A stretch of 64,000 nt of DNA from Zelopaecilomyces penicillatus (GCA_005765155.1 VCCP01000004.1:1736001-1800000), one strand, 5' to 3'; shown: positions 35,201-46,947, counted from the stretch's first letter. Numbers and translations are program-made. The notes: generated by a model not told the origin, from the letters alone.

Positions 35201-38200
35201 TCTCGACCAAACCTGTATCGCGAGAGTTCTTGCCAGTGGAGACTAGGATGGATTCTGCAGGAACCTCTTTCGACAAGGCGACCTCGGGGGTGAAATCGCT
35301 CTTGTCAGCAGCAACAGCAGCATTGAGAACTAGGTCAGCTGGAGCCACTGGATGAGTTACCTCAGCAAAATGAGCTTCAATTTGTCCGTTGGTGAGAGGC
35401 AAATCCTCAACATCTTGTTTCCCGCCCACAGATGGGAGAACCGAGGCCAGGCTGAGTGCCTTCACATCCAAATCCTGGACAGAAGTATCCACGGCTGGTT
35501 CTGGAAGTTTCTCTTCGGCTTGAGGGTGCTGAACAAGAAGCCGATCCACTGTTTCGGCCTTCTCAGCCGTAGCCGTTAACTGGTTTGGCTGAGATTCAGC
35601 CTCAATAGCAGCTGGGGCAATGACTGAATGATGAGACTCCAATACGGTTGACTCTTGGACATCCGTTGCAAGTTCAGCCTCTGCTGCGCGCTCTGACTTC
35701 TCAGCTGTCTCTGGTGTTGAATCGACCTCTCCTACAGTGACATATGTTGAAGGAACAGAATCCTTTTCTCCAATACCATCAACCCTAATGTCGGCAACAT
35801 CTGCAGCTGCAACCTCGGCGGCCTCGACCACATGCACTTCTGGCATCTTCCTATCTTTATCTTCGTTCGATGTGATATCCTGTGACTCCGTCATGCCAGC
35901 AATTGTTTCTACGCTGTCGCTCCCAAACTGAAGGGTATCGACATCGCTTCTATCGTCTCGTTGTTCCGTAGCCGCAGTCAAATCTGGCTCAGTTGAACCA
36001 TTTACTGCATGTTTGGGTCCTTCGCCGTCCTCTTCCAAAAGTAAATCCGCAGCCTTGGAATGATTCCCATTCAATGCCAAAACGCCGTTGTCCTCCACTT
36101 CCACATCTGCATCTAGCTTAGATGTAGGCTCCTCAACCGGTCCCGAAAAATCACAAGGGGTATCATTCAAAGAACTCTGCTCCTCACCTTTCTTAGCTCT
36201 CTCCATTTGTTTCTTCTCGACTGAAACAAATTCAACTACATCATTCCTTTCCTCTTCCTCCAAAGATCTTGAGGCAGTAGCTGCCATGCCCTTCTTTGCG
36301 TTGACCATTTCGTCATGCCCAGGATCATTCTCTACCTCCTTTGAGGAAAAGCTGGCAGGTTCTGCCGCAGAAATAGGGGCTTCCCGACTCGTCTCATGGG
36401 ACTCGACTACCTCAGTTAACTTTGGTACTTTAGCTGCAGTCGGTGCCTCATCCAAGACGGTATCCTCAAGTGAGAGCTCCTTCTCGCTCTGGCCATTGAT
36501 TTGAGCGTGGGTTTCATCAACATCTGGTGCGACTGCATCATGAATCTTCGCATCTGCAACAGTTTCTGGAGCAGCAGCCGTCTCGACTGGCTCTTGAATC
36601 CGCCCCAGGGCCGAATCCGCGTCAGCTTCTGTCTCAGGAGCATCAGATGCATCCTCAATATCAGCCTCAACCTCCGGAGAACCTCGAGTTAGTTCCTGCG
36701 GCTCAAACTCTTCGGTCACAGTTGACCCCGTTACAGTCTCGGGTTCATCTGCAGGGGTTCCGACATCAATAACTGGCTCATTGGAATCTTCAAGAATCTC
36801 TTGAGCGGAAACCGCGAGGATTTCGGGTGCTTCCTCCACCACATTTGTTGACTCCTGGGCAGACTCAGCATGAGTTTCGGGTTCGTCTTCGGTCATGACT
36901 AGCTCAGAGCCATCCTGAGCTTCCGAAGTCTCTTCCACTTCCTTCAGCGTCTCGATCTCTGTAGCCTGAACCTCGCCCTTGGGGGCTTCAGTAGCTACCT
37001 CGTCTTCAGCTGCGTCTGGTACGTTCACTTCGACAGAGTTATTCTGCTCATCCAGCTTGGACTCGGTCTCAGTCTCAATTTCTCTGGAATTCTGGGTTTC
37101 AAGGACTGGAGTTTCTTCAGAAGTGGCCGTTGCTAACAGAGCAGCATCTGTATCTTCTAGAGCAGTAACATCCTCAACCACAGTTTCCGGTACCAAATCG
37201 AGCTCAGCAGCGGGCTCTATAACAGTCTCAGAGATAGGCTCAGCAACCGATTCAATAGCGGGCTCAGTATTAGCCTCCGCGATAATTTCCACTGCAGGCT
37301 CGGTAACAGCTTCTAGTACTGATTCAGGTTCGGTCTCTTGAGTTGACTCAGCAGCCGCCTCTGCAACTGTTTCCGGGGCAGGTTCAGCGATAGCCTCAGC
37401 AACAGGTTCAGCTACGGGCTCAAGAGCGACTTCAGTAACGCTTTCTGATGCTGATTCAGGTTCGGGTTCTAGGGCTCGCTCAGTGACGGGCTCAATGATA
37501 GATTCTGGTTCGACCTCTGTGGCTGGCTCAGCGACAGCAACAGGCTTAGCAGCAGGCTCAACGATAGATTCTAGTTCAACCTCTGAGGCTGGCTCGGCGA
37601 CGGGCTCAGCAACAGGCTCAGCAACAGGCTCAGCAACAGGCTCAGCAACAGGCTCAGCAACAGGCTCAGCAACAGGCTCAGCAACAGGCTCAGCAACAGG
37701 CTCAGCAACAGGCTCAGCAACAGGCTCAGCAACAGGCTCAGCAACAGGCTCAGCAACAGGCTCAGCAACAGGCTCAGCAACAGGCTCAACGATAGCTTCT
37801 GGTACTGATTCGGATTCAGCCTCTGGAGCTGGTTCAGCAGCAGGCTCAGCAACAGGCTCAGCGACAGGCTCAACAATAGATTCTGGTTCGACCTCTAAGG
37901 CTGGCTCAGCAACAGGCTCAGCGACGGGCTCAGCGACAGGCTCAACAATAGATTCTGGTTCGACCTCTAAGGCTGGCTCAGCAACAGGCTCAGCGACGGG
38001 CTCAGCGACAGGCTCAACAATAGATTCTGGTTCGACCTCTAGAGCTGGTTCAGCAACAGGCTCAGCAACAGGCTCAGCGACAGGCTCAGCGACAGGCTCA
38101 GTGACAGGCTCAGCGACAGGCTCAGCGACAGGCTCAGCGACAGGCTCAGTGACAGGCTCAGCGACAGGCTCAACAATAGATTCTGGTTCGACCTCTAAGG

Positions 38201-41103
38201 CTGGCTCAGCAACAGGCTCAACGATAGCTTCTGGTTCAACCTCTGAGGTTGGCTCAGCGACAGCAACAGGCTCAGCGACAAGCTCAGCGACAGGCTCAAC
38301 AACAGGCTCAACAATAGCTTCTGGTACTGATTCAGGCTCAGCCTCTGGAGCTGACTCAGTAACAGCCTCTGCATTTTTACCCTTTTTCTTGTTCTTCTTC
38401 TTCTTCTTGCCAGATGGGGCGGAATCAGCCTCTTCCTGTTCCACTGCAGGCGATGGGGTAGGTTCGACAGCGCGATCCGAGGATGGCTCAGCAGCAGGCT
38501 CAGGAGTAGACTCAACCGCAGCAGGCTCAGCAACGGGCTCAGCAACGGGCTCAGCAACGGGCTCAGAAACGGGCTCAGCAACGGGCTCAGCAACAGGCTC
38601 AGCAACGGGCTCAGCAACGGGCTCAGCGACAGCTTCTGGTACTGATTCAGGCTCGGCCTCTGGAGCTGGCTCTGCATTCTTACTCTTCTTCTTTTTGTTC
38701 TTCTTTTTACTCTTGCTGGCTGTACCAGAGTCGGCATCTTGGTCGACAGCAGCTTCAGGGGCTGCTTCAACCACAGGCTCTGGAGCTTTCTCTGCCTCTG
38801 GTTCAGGGTCTGCCTCTACAGCGGGTTCAGGAGTTTCTTCTGCCACGGGCTCAGGGGCTGCCTCAGTGACGGGTTCGGGGGTAGTCTCGATCACGGGTTC
38901 GGGGGCTACCTCAACAGCAGGTTCAGGGGCTGCCTCGACAGCGGGTTCAGGAGTTTCTTCTGCCACGGGCTCAGGGGCTGCCTCAGCGACGGGTTCGGGG
39001 GTAGTCTCGATCACGGGTTCAGGAGTTTCTGCTGCCTCTGGTTCGGTGGTTGCCTCGACGATTGGCTCGGGGGCTGCCTCCGCATTTTTTCCCTTCTTCT
39101 TCTTGTTCTTCTTCTTGCTCTTGCCAGATGGAGCAGGATTAGCATCGTCTTCCTCAACAGAAGCCGAAGTAGGTTCAGCAGATTCAGCCACTGGCTCTGC
39201 AACAGGTTCAGGAGCTTTCTCTGCCTCTGGTTCGGGAGCAGCTTCGACAACTGGTTCGGGAACAGTCTCGACAGCAGGTTCAGGGGTTTTCTCTGCCTCT
39301 GGTTCGGGAGCAGCTTCGACAACTGGTTCAGGAGCTGCCTCAACAGCAGGTTCGGGGGCTGCCTCTGCATTCTTTCCCTTCTTCTTCTTGTTCTTCTTCT
39401 TCTTCTTGCCAGAGTCGGCAGAATCGGCCTCCTCTTCCACAGCAACCGGAGCAGACTCCAGCTTCGCCTCAGTGGTAGGCTCCTTGACTATTTCAGAGGT
39501 AGATTCTGTAACAGGCTCGGCAGCAGGCTCAGGGATGGGCTCATCAGAAGCTGGCTCGGTAGCAACCTCTGCTGCTGATTCAGGCTCAGCTTCTGAGGCT
39601 GTTTCGGCAACAGGCTCCGCGACAGGTTCAGCAACAGATTCGGCAACAGGCTCTGGTGTAGCTTCAGCGACTGGTTCTGGTGTAGACTCCGCAGCGGGCT
39701 CGGGTTCAGGCTCAAGCTCTGCATTCTTGCCCTTTTTCTTGTTCTTCTTCTTCTTCTTTTTGCTAGAGCTGGAGGTGGCCTCTTCCTCATCCTCCTCTAC
39801 TGGGACAGGAGCAGGCTCCGCAATAGCTTCGGGCTCAGCTTCGACGGGTGCTTCAGCGGGAACATCCGCAGCTGCTTCAACTGAATCATTCTTTGTCTCG
39901 GTCTTGGCACCAGGTTCAGCGTCGGCTTCAAACTTAGAGTCTGTTGTTGACTCAAGGTTGGTCTCAGGAACAGCCTCTGTAGGTTCTTCTAATGTGACTG
40001 CTGGTGTAGAATCCTCTGTGACTTCCGTTTCAGGCTTGTCCTGTCCTGCAGGAGGGGCAAATTCAGCTTCCTGTGGTGCCTCTGCTTCGGTAGCAGGGAG
40101 CTCTGTCGGTGTGTCGTCCTTCAATTCTGCCTCTGCCTCAATGGGCGTTTCTTCAGGAGCTTCTGTGGTTGCAGCTAGCACCTCTGTCTCCTTTGTTTCT
40201 CCCGACTCTTCCGAAATTGTCTGTGCCGGGGTATCATCTGTTGTAGTGGCTGTCTCAATTCCTTGGTCCTCTTTTACTTCAGCTGGTTCCTCTGCTGCCT
40301 TGGTCTCTGGCGATTGTGCATCCTCGGCTGGGGGGGTTGGTGTAGAGTCTTCGGTAGGCTCGGCTGCGGCCTTTGACTCTTCCTCCACAGGTACCTCAGA
40401 CACCTCGACTGCGCTCCCGGCCTCTGGAGCAACAGCCTCCGGGGTGGTTGCCTTTTCCGTATCATCTGCGGCTGGCGTTGCCTCAGGTTCTGGGACAGAG
40501 GTTTCGGCCGGCTCCTCAATAGCAGGGGCCTCCTCTTCTGCGGGCTTAGCATCCTCTGTTGCGTTCTTGCCCTTCTTCTTCTTGTTCTTCTTCTTCTTCT
40601 TGCCAGAAGACTCTTCTTCCTCTGCCGCAGGAGCCTGGGCAGGTTCAGCAGCAGGCTCAGGCGTAGGCTCCTCCAATTCTAAAACAGGCTCTTCAACGGC
40701 AGGTTCGGGTGCGGGGTCAGCAGCAGGTTCTGGAGCTGCTACAGGCTCCTCTGGCTTGACCTCTTCCTCCTTGACTTCGTCAGCAGCTGCTGTCTCTGTC
40801 TTGGCTCCCTTCTTGTTCTTCTTTTTCTTCTTCTTCTTATCCTTGGCGGACAAGGAAGTGGACTCAGTCTCTTCCCAGCCTTCTCCAGTGGCTACGCCGG
40901 CTGCTGAAGCTTTAGTATTTGACCACACACACACACATAAACAATAAAATATATCAGGATGGTTTACCTTGAGGGGCCGCGGCTACCGCCTCATCATCGG
41001 ACGGCTGTTGATATTGTTGGACATTGGAAAAATCGCTGACCTGTACAGTTGACCAAACATTAGTCCGGTACTGACAGACGTCAACACCTTGGGCGGAACT
41101 CAT
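32283..41103 (-). CDS. Giant lysine-block/EPVA-repeat disordered protein (~2918 aa)
   Basis: Exon 1 (40968-41103) encodes 45 residues beginning MSSAQGVDVCQYRTNVWSTV; exon 2 runs to 32283. Its acceptor is one of three in-frame AGs (exon 2 from 40909, 40903 or 40900). The N-terminal ~1150 residues alternate seven near-identical lysine blocks of the type GKKKKKNKKKKGKNAE with long Pro/Glu/Ala/Val stretches, including a perfect run of EPVA units. A non-repetitive acidic region follows, then a Ser/Arg-rich part with HDSGYSGESPGS, and then an Arg/His/Glu/Asp heptad-like repeat (ERHDRSERRDR type, bases ~32810-33480). The C-terminus is basic and ends GIKGIFKKMFN. No catalytic domain is seen. The pattern resembles fungal proteins labelled 'involucrin repeat', and possibly the Woronin-body tether Leashin/Lah, but I cannot confirm either. 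Local length may be affected by assembly of the repeats. Confidence 0.8.
32810..33480. repeat. Degenerate repeat coding Arg/His/Asp/Glu
   Basis: Tandem degenerate units built on codons for ERxDRSERRDRSE-like segments, inside the 3' part of the giant gene. Units differ by substitutions but keep frame. The encoded segment is highly charged with alternating basic and acidic residues, a pattern of mixed-charge domains found in condensate-forming proteins. Confidence 0.85.
37603..37782. repeat. Perfect 15-copy 12-bp array coding EPVA
   Basis: Fifteen uninterrupted copies of the 12-bp unit GGCTCAGCAACA (+ strand), coding Pro-Val-Ala-Glu on the - strand. Flanking copies differ by single bases. Absence of any third-position variation within the array implies recent expansion or ongoing homogenisation. 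Confidence 0.95.
37871..38190. repeat. 72-bp higher-order repeat in the giant gene
   Basis: A 72-bp unit (24 codons, containing ATAGATTCTGGTTCGACCTC) recurs at 37871, 37943 and 38015, with a fourth divergent copy near 38170. Each unit contains several of the 12-bp EPVA subunits, so the array has two nested periods. Confidence 0.9.
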
Positions 41104-41850
41104 ACTTCCTTTGCCCTGCTTGGTTCTGGAACCATGGAATCTCCGGGCTGAGCGAGTTGGGGGACGGTTTTATTATCGACCTCCATGCAGCTGCACTGTA
41201 TCAAGCTCTCGGGTGGATGCAGTAGGGCGCCGACGAATTAAAACGGTCAGTCTCTTGGGCCTTGGAGCTGTGGGACACAAGGGCTACTGTGGCTGCCTCG
41301 ATGGGAGCAGCACAGCTTATTGGGTGCAGGCGAACAACAAATGTGAGTATGCTTGGTATGATGCAGGAATTCCTCCAGAGGCTGCGAACGGGTGGGAAGC
41401 TCGAGAGGTCATTGACGAGACCAGCCTTCCCCTCGATTTATCCGGACCATATGGGTCCCAACTAAGAGCACGTTCCACGTCTCAAAAACCATGCCCCACG
41501 ACCCAGGACATCTCAAGTGAGAGAGAGGTCGGGTTGACGATGCGGAGCCCGACAGGCCAACAAAGAGGTTAGCAGTGGCAGGGTGCCCAACCCCCCTGTC
41601 ATCACTCGAAATATCCACATCACAAGTGATGACAGTCGTGCCCGAGGCCAATTGGCAGATGCAACCATGCCAGCCGCCACGTCGCCAGGCCATTGGGCTC
41701 ACGAGAAAAGAAGTCCGCTTTTGCCAGCTTGGTGCGTTGAGACAGGGTCGAGCCCGCGTGGGCGGGATACAGTCGATGCCCGACGCTGCATCGATATGGG
41801 CCGTGCATGGCCGGCCAACTAAAAATCGGAGTCAACCGCGCATGAGAGAT

Positions 41851-41875
41851 AAAAAAAAATTTAAAAAAAAAAAAA
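41851..41875. repeat. A-rich tract
   Basis: Nine A, three T, then thirteen A. This is a low-complexity tract in intergenic DNA. Confidence 0.9.
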
Positions 41876-44430
41876 GAGACCTACTTCTGGAAGTCACTAC
41901 AACGACGCAAGATGAGAGACATGGCAAGCTGGGTGACGGGGATGAACTGGCCGGCAGTGGGCCGGGTACCTGGACTGAGCCAATTGATAAGTAACCCCAT
42001 CTAGACCTCGATGCAGCGGCTAGCGCTACGCAAACGTCCGCAATGGCTGCTTCTGCATGCTGCAGCATCCCCAGATGTGCTACGTGGCTCGCCTCTTGTT
42101 GGAAGTTGAAGCCGCGGGGCCCCATCCAAGAGGAGGTCGACCCCGGAATCCCTCGGCGTTAGGCTGGGAGACACAAGCATGAAGCAGGGTCCTGGATGGG
42201 TTGGTGTGATGAAAAATTCTTCTTCTCTTATCAAGCATCGAGATTAACTTACCTGAGCCAGGACGTGGGATATTGGACGTGGATGTCGCCATTAGCATCC
42301 GTCATATTGCTTTGCCAGCTCGGCTGTCTCATATCTGAGAGGTTGGGTCTTGGGAGCATTGATTGTCATCACACGAGGCTGGTAGGTACTATACTAATTA
42401 TTACAGGTACTCATGAGCTGTACTGTCCACTGGAGCCGCAATCGAAAGGCCTTTGACAGGGGTTGTGCCGATGTGTTGGGCGTGCCCACGGCCGGCCACT
42501 CTGGCCAAAAAGTAACCATGGTCGCCGGGATCGTCTCACTGTCCGGGACGACCACCTTATTCCATTGCCGCCACCGCAATTGGGGCTCACGAAAACTTCT
42601 TAGTCTGGCTGGGAGCGGCTTTTTGTTGTTTTTTTGCAGCCTTCCGTGGGAGGGGTTCTTGGCGATGGCGAGCTACCCAACACTAGTTGTAAATCTGTGC
42701 TGGGCCAAGTAGGAGGGGCATCAAGGCGGTGAGTGGAGTGAGGTCAAACGCATTGCTAGTTCCGGACATTGCACAACGTAGCGCCAAACCAAAGTGGACA
42801 CTCTGATCCAAGCCTGTCCAGTCCCAGTCCTAAACAAACGCAACAAAGCAATTGCACAGGTGGCTATTCGCACGTGAGAGTCAAGATCTTCACCGCGTAT
42901 ACCGGTAGCTGATGGCAAAAGTGATTGTCGCTGCCAGAGTTTACACACGCAAACAGAGTCAAACTACCCTGCAAGTCTCGGTCGATGATGTGGATGACTT
43001 TCTTCAGAGCGCCGGGTGAGCACTTTGGGTGCAAGATTAGGTAGGTATAAGCAATGTGATAGTACCTAATTAGTGCACGATGGCTCTATAGCGTTACTCC
43101 GTCCACAGGGAGAACATGTACGGAGAAGTATGGGTATCTTATGTGCTGTCAAAAGCCTCTCTCGTAGCCGGTACTACCCATGACAGGGTACCTAAAAAGC
43201 ACGACAGACGGACATACTCTGCGCATCACATACATAATGTGCACCATGACGCCAGACTGCAGTCCCTGACTGACTGTGAATGGGGCTTCTCCGTGCTCGT
43301 AGACCAATATTATGAGTTCGGGCAGCCGTGGCCTCTTCTCGGAAAATGCATGTCCGCATCTAAGAATGCGAGCTCCCGAGAAACATACATGAAGCTACTA
43401 GGTGTACATGCGGCTAGAATGTGCCAAGGAGGTAGGTAGTAAATCTTCTCCTGCCTTGCGTTATGTATGGCAACGATTGCCTGAGGGGCCGGGCTTTGAC
43501 GCACGGGGAGCAAAGGCTTTGGGCTTAATGCACGAGGACGACACACAATGTTACCAGTGTGATGAAGAATCTTTCTATGCGAAATACTAGAGTTGGCTTT
43601 AACCCAAGTGCTGGTTTTGGTGAGGAGAGGCAGAACGGTCCAACAGGTGTGTCATGGGAGTTGTTAGGTTGCAATAGGCTCAGCACCGCATATCAAATCT
43701 CTCAACTTCGTGAGTAAGTGGGACAAGTACTGTTGGTACTGGAGGGGCATGCGTAATGCAGAAAATGCAGTCATGATGTTATGCTATGTATGTAATATCT
43801 AATCCCGTTGCAGTTGAGACAATGTATGCCCAACCTCTCGCCAGCAGATGTTGTCAGCCCTGCCAAAAAAAAAAGAATGGATGAGGCCGACGCAAAACCG
43901 ATGCTTTGCATTGAGCAGCTGCGTCATTGGCAAAAGGAAGGTCAATACCAGGTTTACGGTCTTATTTGACTCACCAGTGCCTCAACTATAGGGTAAGATA
44001 ATATTTATAGCCAGTAGGTGAAGTCTAATCATGGGTTTCTCTAATGAGTACCTAGAGTATGGAGTACTATTCACACCATGTAAACAGTTGATATCCGCAC
44101 CATATCCCACTCTGCCTGGAGACTATAACGCAAGCTATAACTCGGCCATTGACAATCAAGTTAAACAGCACCTACTTAATTTGATAGTGCAGCGATGATG
44201 CAGGCTATAGCTCAGTAAGTTCCTTTAAATATTATATATACTAGGTTAAGTTGCAGGACTGTATATACCAGTATTTGGTATTTGTATTTTGATGTCCGCA
44301 CATTACTCTTAGCATCGCTATACCCTCAGACACGATTGCAATGTAGGTACTGAGCTAGAGACACCATCGTCAAGTTATTACAGGCCAATATACTGGCAGT
44401 GTACTAGCAAATAGTATTGATATAACGGTG

Positions 44431-44528
44431 TTAGCAATCGCCAGCAATTACTAGTAATCGCCAGTAGTCGCCAGCAATCGCCGACCGGTAATCGCCAGTA
44501 ATCACTAGCAATTGCTGGTGATTGCTGA
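44431..44528. repeat. Imperfect inverted repeat with internal AATCGCCAG units
   Basis: Arms of 18 bases at 44431-44448 and 44511-44528 are reverse complements at 16 positions. Between them several direct copies of AATCGCCAG/AATCGCC-like units occur, and CACTAGCAATTGCTGGTG (44503-44520) is itself nearly palindromic. The segment could fold into a branched hairpin. No coding signal is present, and no adjacent target-site duplication was identified. Confidence 0.7.
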
Positions 44529-44684
44529 TAAGCAAATGTCCGGATAGCAACGTATATAGCAACAACACAGCTTTGTATTTCCATTGGTATCTTGTTAATT
44601 CATGAGATTGCAATCAACTATTGCACTACCTGTAACAGCCACACACGCCAACACATTTCCCCATAATCCTGCCAGGGACTATCC

Positions 44685-46368
44685 CTAGGCAGCTGCCTGT
44701 TGCCGAGGGTCCGTCGCACTCGGGGCGTAGGCTGCTTGGGCCCGGTTCTTCTTGATCACCTGCTTGACCCGTTCCTCTGCCTCATCCCAGTCCTCGGTAT
44801 CAAGGTGAACCAGGTCAATGCCGTAGATATCGGCAATGCCTCTGAGAGCGTCGTAGCTCTTCTTATCAGAGACAAAACTGACACTAACGCCAACACGGCC
44901 AAATCGCCCAGTACGTCCAATGCGATGAAGATATGTCTCGGCGTCGGGCTCTGAATCACCCCTTCCTTTCATGGGTATATCATAGTTGATAACCATAGAC
45001 ACACTGGATACATCGATACCACGTGCAAGAACGTTTGTGGTAATGAGAACCTTGGTTTCGCCTTTTCGGAACTTGCTCAAGAGATTATCTCGTTCAGCGC
45101 CGTCAAAAGCAGCATGAATGGCGGAGACCTTGTGTCCATCGGCCACCATGCGTCGCTGGATTTCGTTTGCACTCTCCCTTGTCTGTCAAATAGTTAGTGA
45201 TATGAAAAGCAATTTGTTGGCTGACACTTACCTTGACGAAGATGACAGATTGGCCAATGGTCATGAGACCATAAAGTTTGCACAGAGTTTCATATCTTGC
45301 GTTGGTATCAGGGCAATCGATGAACATCTGTGAAATTCCCTTGACAGTGAGCTCGCTACGTTGCAGCTTCAGAGAATGCGCATTAGGCGCGAACTTTTGA
45401 GCGTAGCTGAAGACTTTTTCGGGGAAGGTCGCTGAGAAAAGTAGCGTCTGAATGTCTTTCGGCAGCATACTGAAGGGAGGCCGGGTTAGCTATCTGGGTC
45501 ATCGATCCATGTCAAGTGTGTTGCATCTTACGTCTTGACCCTCAAACACTGGTCACCAAGTCCCTGCTGGTCCAACATATTATCGGCCTCATCCAGAACC
45601 AATACTTTCAATTTTGAGACATCCAATTGCTTTCGTCGGACGATATCCATCACTGTTCCAGGTGTTCCGATGATAACCGCAGCTCGAACAGGTTCACCAC
45701 GAGGTAATTCACCCGGAACGGCAGCAGCCACTTTGAGGTTCTCGATAAAACGGCCAATGGCCCTAATGACGCCCTCGATTTGGCGAGCCAGTTCTCTGCT
45801 CGGTGCAAGAGCCAATGCCTGGGGCTGCTCGGGTTGAGTAAAGTCGACGCGGGACAGGATGGCGGTAACAAAGGCTGCTGTCTTGCCAGTGCCAGACTGT
45901 GACTGCGCCAGCATATTACGTGGTGGGTCGCTGAGCATTAGAGGTAGCGATTTTCCCTGGACCTTCGATGGCTTCAAAAAGTTCAGGGCGAGAAGACCTT
46001 TCAGAATCTGGGGAGAGCTGGTTGAAAGATATTAGCAGCATTCAAACGAACGTAGTCGTGATGACTTACAGGCCCAGGTCTTGCCATGTTGTGGCTGAGT
46101 GAAAAGGCGTGGCCTCATTATTCTGAAGATCGCTAAGAGAAACTTCGACATCCCATTCGGGCTCCTGAAGACCAGAACCGCCAAGGGTTTCGATAGTGCC
46201 GTCCACCTGGCCGTCTATTCCAGCTTCAGCGTTGGCCTGAGCATCGGCTGGGGCATCAGCTGGGGCCTCGGTAGTCGAGGGCTGTTCGGCAGCAGGGGCT
46301 TCGGCAGTCTTGTTGTCTTCGGGGGATTTCTCTTTCGGATCAGTGATGCGGCTCGCGAGGTCAGACAT
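44685..46368 (-). CDS. dbp5: DEAD-box RNA helicase Dbp5 (mRNA export)
   Basis: ATP-dependent RNA helicase that works at the cytoplasmic face of the nuclear pore, where Gle1 and the nucleoporin Nup159 drive it to strip export factors from mRNA. Exons 46070-46368, 45532-46017, 45232-45469 and 44685-45182 give 506 residues. The N-terminal ~85 residues are Ala/Pro/Glu-rich. Helicase motifs appear in order: motif I AQSQSGTGKT (Lys145), Ia PSRELA, Ib GTPG, II DEAD (242-245), III SAT, then ARGID and HRIGRTGRFG in the second RecA domain. The ALAPSRELARQ variant of motif Ia is typical of Dbp5. It shares a divergent promoter region with the SPF45-type splicing factor. Confidence 0.96.
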
Positions 46369-46947
46369 CTTGAGCTATCTCAGGCAGTCCGCCACAATGT
46401 GCCTTATGGGGGGAATTTCGAGGTAGAGTTGTTGGAGAGTGGAGTTTTATCGGTAAGGGTTTAATCGCCGAGAAATTTTATATCACAACGACTGAGATTT
46501 TGGTTTTCGGCGTAATCGCCTTGCCGGCACGTGTAAACTAAAAATTAGGCGTGCTTGATGCGCTTCGGCAAGAAAAAGGGCAAACAAAAGAAGTGATGCA
46601 GGCTTAAGTTTAGGTTCGAAGCTGGGGGAAGGAGATGGGGAATTTTTGGTGGGGTTGATTGGAGGGGCAAGCTGCAGCTCCGTTATCAACACGAACAGGG
46701 GATGCATTGTTTCCAAGCCGTTGTTTATCCGATGCGCCAGAGCTTCCTCTCGCGTCAAGCCTTCTTCTTGCTTAACGACGAACTTCAATCCCTGCACAAA
46801 TGTGTCTATTGCTCTAAGACTAAGCCTCTTTCTTTTGTTGGTGACTTCTCACTTTACATGTTGCGATTCGCGGCTCGCGATTCTGAACAACGCTTCACAT
46901 CAACCCAAAGTCTCGCTGTGATTCAATTCTAAAGCTCACACTTAGCC
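46369..46947. promoter_or_regulatory. Divergent promoter region, dbp5 / SPF45-like
   Basis: 579 bases separate the start codons of two oppositely oriented RNA-metabolism genes. No TATA element stands out, and overlapping short frames inside it are not supported. Shared regulation is possible but not shown by the sequence. Confidence 0.6.

Larger units (their letters stand above)
41104..44684. other. Long gene-poor region, promoter of the giant gene
   Basis: About 3.6 kb with no supported gene. The left end should contain the giant gene's promoter. It includes an A-rich tract (41851-41875), TACGGAG-type motifs near 43093 and 43118, and from about 43980 AT-rich sequence with many TA steps that could be a decayed, point-mutated repeat. 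A structured inverted repeat lies at 44431-44528. Frames up to 153 codons (for example 41111-41572, +) lack any domain and overlap others. Confidence 0.5.

Noticed and set aside
37603..38190. Regular repeats considered as a CRISPR array
   Set aside because: The units are contiguous without unique spacers, are in frame within a large coding region, and the genome is fungal.
37483..40947. 1154-codon + strand frame translating to GSATGSATGS-type repeats
   Set aside because: It is the mirror of the EPVA/lysine repeats of the giant - strand gene. The 12-bp period and codon bias keep both strands open. The - strand frame is longer, has a spliced first exon and a coherent block structure.
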